Below are positions 55,430-64,000 of a stretch of DNA of 64,000 nucleotides, in pieces. The position numbers and the translations under genes were made by a program. Location: NCBI GenBank assembly GCA_900642245.1, contig CAAAJI010000033.1:246684-310683 (forward strand), read 5' to 3'. The DNA comes from Fragilaria radians. Lineage: Eukaryota > Bacillariophyta > Fragilariophyceae > Fragilariales > Fragilariaceae. Position 1 is the first letter of the stretch. Each line of letters begins with the position of its first letter. Under the pieces are notes generated by a model. It did no database searches. It worked only from the letters and a program-made list of their open reading frames with translations, and had not been told where the DNA came from.

Positions 55430-58302
55430 TGAAAGTATAAGTCGCAACGTTGGTCCTTTTTCTTAGGTCACTACTATAATTAATACCAAGATTATAATCT
55501 CAATCTAGAGTTATGAAAGAATGTCTTTGGCTTTTTTTGTTCATGCCTCGTGAGGTATTGTAATGAAACTTTTTCGCATTTCTTATTATTCCTTGCATGT
55601 AATATGTCTACAATATTTTCCTTTGTTATGGTGATTTCACAGTGCTACTCTAGAGAATATTGGAACTTACCTATTCTATACAAACTTTTTCATAAAAATG
55701 TTTGCCACAAATTGCAACATGCTCATTTTGATCAAATAGGGAGAATAATTCCAGCAGCGAACAGAAAGAGCAGGAGCCACTTTGACCGACAAAGTAAGGT
55801 TCATGGTCATGTTTCTAGAGCACTAGAGCGTTTCTAATACTAACTAGGTGAAGGACCTCTTATTCTTTGTTGCACATCAGAAATTTAGCACATTTGCTTC
55901 TGCCTTTTTCATTTCCTCAAAACTCTAAACCTACTTATATTCTTTATCTTACCGTCATGTAAAGTGGGCAGATTCGAAGCAATTTTTAAAATGACTTGGA
56001 TTGCTACTATAATTGCTGCACTCCAATTTTAAATGTAAATAAAGCAGCAAAATTGTTGTTGTCACAAATCTATATTTGCCGTTTTTCATCTTTGGTCTCG
56101 CCAGGTAGTGGCAACTCCTTGCCACAATCTCAGCACTTACTACACCAAAGACCTGTCTACATAAAAAGGAGCATCTTCTAGTAGAAAAGCAAGTAAAGAG
56201 AAGAATAAATAAGGTATTTGCTTCATCATTTTGAATAAACTTGTAGAAGGTGACAATTAGTGAATCCTTATCTGCATGTGACGATGACAGTTTCTATGTT
56301 TTGCTCACATTTATGGCGTAAAAGTGATGCGCTAAGAACGTTATAGAGTATCGCATACGTTTAAAATACAAATATCATGGCATGAGTATCAGGAAGTTAA
56401 AAGGAAGCAATTACTATACCTTTGAGAGTCGATATAAATCTCATATTAAACTGACACGCCTAAACTGTCTTTGACAATTAAATAAACTTATAAAGTAGGA
56501 AAATTCGATATAAGGAGCAAAAGTATAGCTTGCCAAGTCCTTCTACTAATAGAAGAAAACGCAGAATGTTAGACCTGCCCTGAAGATTTAAGCCATGACT
56601 CTACCAGAAAAGACTATTTCTACTCCCACGCCAATTTCTTCTTGGAATTTCCGTATAAGGTTCCATATCAAAAACTGAGAAAACTAAGTTTTCCAAAATA
56701 CTGGGCGCATAATTCAAGAAGCAAGACGTCAATGCATCTACCCTGGCTAGTTGGTAATGATCCGGAAATTCAGTCGTAGTCTCCTATCAATTTCACATTC
56801 ACACTTCCTGGTTTTCAGAAGATCGGGCAAACGCGATTACATAGAAACTATAACAATTTTCAAGTCTGATGAAGGTCATGATGAAGGTTCTGAGGCTTTA
56901 AGAATAAAGATTACATTCACAGTAGCAAAGATGTGTCGGCTTAGAAACTAGTTGAGATCAATCTCCGCCCCTTCTAGGATAAGCTGGAAAGCACAGTCAG
57001 CTGTCAAGATCCTGAGGTTTAGATTTCATTGCTTGGAAATTTACCTGTAACCCTTGAAATGATGGGATATAGCATCTGACTGGTACTTCATGATTCATAT
57101 CTTGAAAACTTTAAGATAGGAATTCAAACTGCAACGGGCACTAACAGAGAAACGTAGTATAACCCAACCTTGAGGAGATAAGTGAAGATTGGAATCGAAG
57201 TCGAACTTTGGAGGAATAGGAATGCTTAAGAAAAAGAAGAAACTGCGGGATAATTGGATAAACAACTTGTCAGTATAAGCATAAGAAGAATAAAGACGAT
57301 TGATCAAAATGGTGCAAACATCTTTAGTAACACCCCCTCGACAACGTATTGCACCTATTGCCATAAGACTGGATGAATGCAGAGTATGTTATTATTTAAC
57401 AAGAAAGATAACCAAAACAACAATAACACTTAACAATTAAGTAAAGCACCCTAGGAGATAGAAATTTGACTCACCATAATTTGTATCAACGTAAACTTTC
57501 GAAACCCTAGGAATAATGATTGTATTCATGATAGTGATGCTTGTGGACACTACTGCCTTTTTGCGGAAGGGTTGTATAACGTTACCTATGTGAAAATTAA
57601 TAAAATTAGCGTAAACTTCACACGCTGTGATAATGTTGGCTAAAATAAATTAATATATGAAACATGCAGAACACAAAGATTATAAATAAATTAAACAAAG
57701 AACCAGTGTAATTGAGAGAGAATTCCAAACTTTCAATGCGAGCATCAGAGAAACTTTAAATGATGCTTGAATCAAGGATACCACTAATAATGGTGTTTAC
57801 CAAGACCACAACTTACTAATCTAGTTAACAAAGATAAAGCTGGAATTAAGTGCTCTTCTGAAGTTGAGCATGAGAGTAGACCGAAGGTAAATGTCAAAGT
57901 AGTGCAATCTCGAGAAAAGGAAAATGGGATTTATGAAGGGTGGAATAAAAGGAATCAAATTTACGACATTAAGGAATTCAAATTTCCGTGTTTGAAAATT
58001 TTGTCACGGGAACGTAACGATTATGGTTATTTGTAAAATGGTCATTTATTGATGTACTGTGTACTTTATTGTTTTAATCGGGTATAGACAGTGATGCAAT
58101 ATTTCATCCCGTACAGTTATATTTTTCCAATTAGAATCCCCATGATTTTTATCACATAGTAGATTTCATAAGTGTGCTTCCGTTGACACCATTCCAACGC
58201 ACGAAAGTTATTGACAGTACCTGGGAATCATCGCCTTTTGTTACTTACGTCGTCGGTTTTTGATGGCAATGTTTCCTAGCAATTATAAATGAGCAGTATA
58301 TT
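55430..58302. other. Long AT-rich intergenic region
   Basis: Almost 2.9 kb with no frame of convincing coding character. Short frames (56751-56951, 57095-57364) have no domain. I see no transposon proteins, tRNA or repeat array. The right part belongs to the promoter of the TPR gene. Confidence 0.5.
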
Positions 58303-58400
58303 CCAACGGAAATGATCCGTTGGTAAACTTTTTTGTATCGCTTTTTTTCAAATGTTTCCGATGGGAATCGCAAGTCGACGTTAATAAGTAACATCCGTTG
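58180..58400. promoter_or_regulatory. Cluster of CCGTTG/CAACGG motifs upstream of the TPR gene
   Basis: CCGTTG occurs at 58180-58185, a perfect 8-base inverted repeat CCAACGGA-AATGA-TCCGTTGG at 58303-58323, and CCGTTG again at 58395-58400. The related CCAACGC lies at about 58194. CAACGG fits the core of Myb-type binding sites (YAACNG). The cluster lies 300-530 bases before the ATG of the TPR gene. Binding is inferred. Confidence 0.45.
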
Positions 58401-58707
58401 AGCCATGTTTCTCCGTCAATTACAAAATCTCGCCGATCAACAACATATCTCTAAACGATGCGTTGCGTTTCATCTTGTGGCCAAGTCACACCTAGTAATT
58501 TTTTCCTAAATGTAATCCATGCTAGTACTGTACTAGTGCACCTCTCGACGCAAAGCGATGTGTCGAATCGCCAGTGTTCGACAATTTCCACAATATCTCG
58601 CTCAAGCTACTATTTCAGATCTTTAAGGGCATCATTAAGCAACACCAAACTACGTCGTAATTGCTTAATATTAATCTTTCTTTGGAAAGAAAAGAAATCA
58701 ACCTTTC

Positions 58708-61164
58708 ATGTATGCACCATCGTTTTCACCTATTCGACGTATGAGACGTCAATCCAAACCACAACAATCGGCTGAAATCTTACCCACACATCAAATTAAA
58801 TCTGGGTTATCCTATAGAATCCATGACTCTCTTTCATCCCCTCAAATGACTGGCGACTATCGCTATCTCAAAAATCAGGTAGACAGTAATCGTATTTCAT
58901 TGCGAGATTGCAGAGCTGCCCTTGCAAATGCTCTTGATCGCCTAGGAGAGCACCATGTCAGGAATAAAGAATACGATGATGCCATGGATGCCTTTACGGA
59001 AGCTCTTCACGAGAAAAGAAGCGTGTATTCTCAACTAATTGCATCCCATCAAAATGAAGATGGAAATAGATCCCGCGCAAACACTGACGATTCTCAAGTA
59101 GGACTTGAGGACGATTCTGATGAGCAGTTACGAGATGAAACACTTGATGAAATTGTGCAAACTCTTCGAAACATGGGAAATGTGCACTCATTAAGGGGTG
59201 AACAGGATGAGGCAATGAGATATTATGCGGAAGTAACCAATCTGCGAGCTAATCGCTCTATGGTGAGAGATGCCAGATCAGTAGGTTCGTTCTCAAAATC
59301 TTCTGTTTTCGGCACCGACGAAGAAACATCCACCTTAATGAGCGAGATTAATGAAGATGTACGAGCTCTCGATGACTTATTTCGAAGTATCTCTTTCCGT
59401 AATGCGGAAAACGCCATTTCGGGAAATCCTGATTCTGGAACTGCTTTAGAAGCAACCACTAAAACCAGTGACTCTCCACGAAAGCGTCGGAGAGGCGATG
59501 GATTACTTACAAATGGTTCTTGTGAGAATGAGCCTTTCAAAAGATCTTCATCTATTGGCGTGCGTTCGAATAATGAGCTGGCAGATGCATTAGAGTCTTA
59601 CAAGAATTTTATCGATTCCTACGCAATCGATAAATCATTCCACGAAGAGCAATTGAACTCGTTTAAATTAAGAGCTGCGCTTTTACAAGACAACGACCCA
59701 AAAATTGAAAGCAGTGAATCCGCAAGTTATTCTCCTTACGAAAATCACCCCACTGTTCTAGCAGAGCTACAATTGGCGCTTGAGTTGTACCGCTTGGTTA
59801 TGTCCCATTATCGTGATGTTGAGATATGCAATCAAGGGGATGTGACGAAGAGATCTCAGGTATCAGCTATTATTGCTTCAATTTTGATCAGGATGGGGAG
59901 CCTATGCTATAAACTAAACAATGTGGACGAAGAACTTGAATTATACAGAGAGGCTGAAGTTGTTTACACTAACTCATTTGGTGCAGATCATGCGTACGTT
60001 GCAGGAACAAGGAAAAATATCGGAATGGTTCTTGCGGAGCGAGGCCAATATGAAGAAGCCATAGAACAGTTCGAAAAAGCAAGACTGATATATCTTAAAG
60101 TAAATAAAGGAGAGGAAACAAATCGTGATGTTGCAAGTTCTATATCATGCATGGGAAATGTCATGAATCGAATGGGGGAGCTTGATGAAGCCCTAGATCA
60201 TTATTTGCGTGCGCTAAGAATTTATCAACTAGTTCTTCAGCGGGATAATGCCGACGATGCAATGCGCGATGTAATTGCAACATTAAAAATTATTGGAATG
60301 GTTTATGGGAAGAAAGGAGAGCTCGATACAGCAATGGATTACTTTTTGCAAGCATTGAATGTCATAAAATCTCTCGGTCTTGTATCTACTGTTGTTGGAA
60401 AAGATAATATAGCTTCCATTTCGTCACGTATTGCAGGGATTCATTTCAAGAAAGGTGAATATGATAAGGCAATGGAGCACTACAAAGCAGCACATGATTT
60501 AACCGTGGAATTAAAGGGTTTCAACCACCCTGACGTAGCTGGCATTAAGCACTACATAGGTGGCATTCATCATAAAAACCAAGAATATGAAGAAGCAATG
60601 CAATGCTACCAAGAAGCAGTTCGAGTTTATCACGCCACACTTGGACCGGGGCATCCAGCTGTTGCAGCTACTCTCGTTTGTATTGGAAGTTTACATTACA
60701 AGAAAAGAAATTTGGACTCGGCAATGATGTTCTATCGTGAAGCCCTTCGCCTTAATCGAGACGCTTATGGCTTACATCATCCTGATGTTGCACCAACACT
60801 AAAGAGTATTGGGACAATCCTCACGAAGAAAGGAGATTACGATGAAGCATATCAGGTGTTTCGAGATGTCTTGAGTATAAAATGCACCGTGCATGGGACA
60901 GGACATCCAGAAGTTGCCAATGCCTACAAGTCGTTGGGAAATATTCATTACAAGAGAGGCGAGCTCGCCGATGCTGAGAGACAGTATAGACATGCCTTAA
61001 ACATTTATAGGCAGACCAAGGGTGAAGACCATCCTGAAACGATTAGTGCACGAACTAGTATTGATCATATTAAATATTGGATGAAGGAGAGGGGTCAACG
61101 TCAAGTCGATGGAAGAGATACAAAAAACTCAACAACTCGGAGATCGCATAATGAAAGATGCTAG
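58708..61164 (+). CDS. Kinesin-light-chain-like tetratricopeptide repeat protein
   Basis: 818 residues from ATG 58708, single exon. The N-terminus (1-50) is basic. A first TPR pair sits at about 70-180 (ALDRLGEHHVRNKEYDDAMDAFTEAL; NMGNVHSLRGEQDEAMRYY, each given in part), followed by a Ser/Asp-rich linker to about 330. From about 400 to 790 there are roughly ten 42-residue TPRs of the kinesin-light-chain type. Each ends in a YG--HP-VA-T-or-similar turn (GPGHPAVAATLVCIGSLHYK, GLHHPDVAPTLKSIGTILTK, GTGHPEVANAYKSLGNIHYK). KLC repeats bind cargo peptides. Diatoms have many such proteins, and most are not true kinesin subunits. The N-terminus lacks an obvious kinesin-binding heptad coiled coil. 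A scaffold role is inferred. Confidence 0.82.
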   Translation: MYAPSFSPIRRMRRQSKPQQSAEILPTHQIKSGLSYRIHDSLSSPQMTGDYRYLKNQVDSNRISLRDCRAALANALDRLGEHHVRNKEYDDAMDAFTEALHEKRSVYSQLIASHQNEDGNRSRANTDDSQVGLEDDSDEQLRDETLDEIVQTLRNMGNVHSLRGEQDEAMRYYAEVTNLRANRSMVRDARSVGSFSKSSVFGTDEETSTLMSEINEDVRALDDLFRSISFRNAENAISGNPDSGTALEATTKTSDSPRKRRRGDGLLTNGSCENEPFKRSSSIGVRSNNELADALESYKNFIDSYAIDKSFHEEQLNSFKLRAALLQDNDPKIESSESASYSPYENHPTVLAELQLALELYRLVMSHYRDVEICNQGDVTKRSQVSAIIASILIRMGSLCYKLNNVDEELELYREAEVVYTNSFGADHAYVAGTRKNIGMVLAERGQYEEAIEQFEKARLIYLKVNKGEETNRDVASSISCMGNVMNRMGELDEALDHYLRALRIYQLVLQRDNADDAMRDVIATLKIIGMVYGKKGELDTAMDYFLQALNVIKSLGLVSTVVGKDNIASISSRIAGIHFKKGEYDKAMEHYKAAHDLTVELKGFNHPDVAGIKHYIGGIHHKNQEYEEAMQCYQEAVRVYHATLGPGHPAVAATLVCIGSLHYKKRNLDSAMMFYREALRLNRDAYGLHHPDVAPTLKSIGTILTKKGDYDEAYQVFRDVLSIKCTVHGTGHPEVANAYKSLGNIHYKRGELADAERQYRHALNIYRQTKGEDHPETISARTSIDHIKYWMKERGQRQVDGRDTKNSTTRRSHNERC

Positions 61165-64000
61165 CATGAGAACAGCTACGGAAAGTGATGATTGACGTAT
61201 AATTAAAATCTGTGGCTAAAGTTTATGGTAGGTCACTTCGATTTTATTATCTCCATCAAATCTATACGTCGCTCCAGAGGGAGATCTTGACTGGAGTGAT
61301 ATCACTTTCAATGCTTCATATCTTCTTACCTTAATCTTCAGAGCCAAGGTATTGTCACAAATACTAGGCATTTGAGACCAGGAAAGCATTATTTTCGAAT
61401 CAGAAATAAGCACTTAAGATAGAGGATATTAAACTGCTCCTGCTAAACATATCACTTAAACATTACTGAATACTTAGTCTGATTTCTTAACATAAACCTT
61501 TATCGTAGCTACAAAGGGTATAGGCAACAAAATAACACCAAACTAGTTCTAAGCAAAGAAAATGGAGTCCTTTAAAAAGGCAAGAGGGAATTGTTACGCT
61601 TTTGCTATGTTTGCTCAAAATGCCAGTGGATTATCAATTGAATTAGTATACTTACAATTTAGTGGGGAGAGGAGAAACGTGTTCAAACATCATTCATATA
61701 TAAGGAGTCATATACCTTTCACCTAATGATTTTTAATTGTGTTTGTTTGGATCTTGTGAGAAAGACAGATATTTGTGCTGTTTTGGTCCTTAGATTTCTC
61801 AGGGAGAAAAGAAAAATGGCTGACTTGGAGCAAGAAAGTTGTAACAAAGGCTGAGCATCCTTGGTACTGTCATTTGATGTGAGAAGTAGTATTGGAAAAG
61901 TTGATTTTACAATTGTGAAGAGTCGTAAAACCAAAGACTTTGAAGATGGAGACAATGTTTTCGCTCGGAAAACACTAGAAAAGAAATTCAATCCAGTGTC
62001 GCGTCATTAGTTATGGCAGAAAGAACGCTCAGAGAAAGAAAGTTGACAAGAGACAAAGATCCAGAATTTTTCTATAACAGCTTTAGAAGATCTGCAAAAA
62101 ACATCGGAGCTATGGGTTGAAAATAAGTGATGATCAGTTAATGATAAAGTATTGAATAATTCGATATGTAATTATGCACTAAAGATTCCTTAATTGACGA
62201 AGCGTATTGGGAACAATGAGAACCCACTGACTATTGAAGAACTGCTATCTTTTGGTTTTAACTGTTATTGTTTCTACTACTCTTCTGTTCTGTTTCATCC
62301 ATTACATATAATCGAATTAATCTGAGAAATTTCCAGGTTGGCGCAATAGTTATGGTGCAGCGATTATGTTTCTTGTAAATGGGCTGCAAATAAAGCAGAG
62401 TGTGCTTTCATCATCATACATAGCTAGTAAATCAGATCAGAATTTTGCTGAATTAATCAAAAACCTGCCCTTAAACTGCCTTTCTTTTTGGATCGGAACG
62501 AAAACTTAATCTATTGTAGTAAAATAATTTCCTTGAAGAAAATACGCTTACTACTCCGCATACATCTGAAGTATATTCAAATCCACTTATAAAAAATTAC
62601 TTTAGTTTTCATAAGTTAAAATACCTAAGCCAGTCTGAATGCCTAAAGTTTTTACAAAGGGCTGTAAAGATGTAGACATTAATTTCGAAATTGGATGTTA
62701 GCACCAGGTTCACTACTTTTCCGGACTGGGTGAGATGGCGTTCAGGGAATATGAGCGTGTAGATAAAGTCAAAAAACTTAATTTATGGATAATGGTGTTA
62801 GAAAATCTCAGATGAAAGTTCAAGAGCCTTGAACACACATTGACTGAAGAAGATATGACGATGCATGTTTTATATCATATGGCTGTCTCAATGTTTAATA
62901 TATGTACACTAGTACTTAAAAAATCAGGTGTTCCACTCTGATTTATTGACTCTATTCTATTAAATTCGTATACTCCCCTAAACTGCGGAATTACGAATAG
63001 GAGCATTTCCTCTTCATTATACTCTTGTACACCTCAACTACTAAAGCTAGTCACAAAACATTTCCAACCTGTAACCTTAAGTCAATACAACCTGCTACTT
63101 CTCTATTAGGTAAAGGATTAATTTCTTGTCTCACAGTACTGAATACTGATAAATTCATCTTAAATTTAAATCAAGTCAACGTAACCAGCCGTGGCTAGTG
63201 GTCTAGGGGCGCTTCAATTCCGTCATACTGTGTCGTATCGATCTATATTACTCTTCAATTCCTACGAATGGAAAGTCACAAGAAGTAGCAGTGGATTTTG
63301 AGCTACCGAGGGCACAGATAAAATACTCTTTCTTTCACCAGTTAGAGATTGCCGGTTACTGTTGACTAATATCGTGCTAATACTTATAGGACACTCTCCA
63401 CTTCTAGTAGTAATACGCTACGAGTTATAAACTGATAACTTTGGTGCTCCCCACTCTGATATGTTGACTCCATCTCAATTACATACTGATGTCGTTGATA
63501 ATGGGGGTAATGGGGGGGGGGGCGAATTCAAACATGACTTTGGAAAATGACCAAGCTTAAGCTAGGAGTTTTCAACAATATGATCAGATCATTCGACATG
63601 AAAAATGAAAACATAAAAGAAGATGATGTGGTTGATTATGTCTCCAATCGACTACATGAACTGTATGAAGCACCTATCACTCAACTCTTCTTCTAAATTA
63701 TGGATGGCAGTGATGTGATTTAAAGCATTGCCATTATAGTAAAGAAGAATCAAATCAATGAGGCAACATGTCAAAATCAAATCAATAAGGCAACATGTCA
63801 AAATCAATAGTCGACAATAAAGAAGACAGAAGTCGCTGAATTGAAGCCCCAAGCGATCAGACCACTTTTTTTGTGCCACTTTCCTATTATGGGCCACAAT
63901 TAGCCACACATATAATCTTTTTAAATTCCACAATCAAATTACGCGTGGTCAACCATTTTTCTGTTTTCTCCCAGGTTGAAGATGTCTACCAAGAATAGTC
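61165..64000. other. AT-rich right flank without a recognised gene
   Basis: 2.8 kb. It contains only short frames, among them a 35-codon ATG frame at 62012-62119, a run of G residues near 63511-63520 and a 27-base tandem repeat at 63748-63801. No protein domain, tRNA or transposon end could be supported. Confidence 0.5.
63748..63801 (+). repeat. Tandem duplication of a 27-base unit
   Basis: AATCAAATCAATGAGGCAAC... (63748-63774) is followed directly by the same 27-base unit with one G-to-A change (63775-63801) and then by a partial third start, AATCAAT. No known function; it looks like local slippage. Confidence 0.9.

Noticed and set aside
63185..63275. tRNA-like GTGGCTAGTGGTCTAGGGGCGC with a later CTTCAATTCC box
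   Set aside because: The D-arm-like part recalls Leu/Ser tRNAs, but no acceptor stem pairs across it and the T-arm box departs from GGTTCRA. I could not fold a cloverleaf.

Overview
This window reads as nuclear DNA from a photosynthetic stramenopile, most likely a diatom. Genes are compact with few introns of about 60-120 bases (GT-AG). Several predicted proteins have N-termini resembling diatom plastid-import leaders, in which a signal peptide is followed by a Phe. There is a plastid terminal oxidase, TKL-like kinases of the kind common in diatoms, and a Ty1/copia element with the long acidic integrase-RT linker and HVDD catalytic box familiar from diatom CoDi elements. No rRNA, convincing tRNA or CRISPR array was seen.

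Left edge (1-5.15 kb): a broken copia element on the minus strand runs off the window. Its gag and pol carry in-frame stops and most of the integrase core is deleted. A putative LTR closes it at about 4130. It abuts an internally deleted hAT transposon that keeps only the BED finger and the C-terminal dimerisation domain.

Gene block 1 (5.3-9.8 kb): a secreted or organelle-targeted SRPBCC lipid-binding protein, the Pol III subunit RPC4, and a DUF1664-like membrane coiled-coil protein. An AT-rich, gene-poor island follows (9.8-18.4 kb). It holds copia RT debris, a duplicated 60-bp sequence, a pair of inverted ~350-430 bp repeats, and one possible small gene with coding signal on both strands.

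Gene block 2 (18.4-37.6 kb): an RRM protein, a coiled-coil membrane protein, a front-end-targeted omega-type fatty acid desaturase, a TKL-like kinase, a large Na+/H+ exchanger with a 600-residue N-terminal extension, the plastid terminal oxidase PTOX, and a FANCD2 homologue split by a one-base frame change.

Gene block 3 (40.6-61.2 kb): a protein combining ankyrin repeats, a RING finger, a catalytically dead retropepsin-like fold and a C-terminal zinc cluster; a second kinase with a one-base frame break; a decayed PIF/Harbinger transposon with a convergent companion gene; frataxin; a single-pass membrane protein; an F-box/LRR protein; and a kinesin-light-chain-like TPR protein. The last 2.8 kb is AT-rich and shows no gene.

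Several genes fit organelle redox and lipid biology (PTOX, desaturase, SRPBCC protein, frataxin). There is no sign of operon-like organisation: neighbours are convergent, divergent or tandem with independent promoters. I saw no clearly new multi-gene system. The best candidates for something undescribed are the ankyrin-RING-pseudoprotease protein and the Harbinger companion gene.
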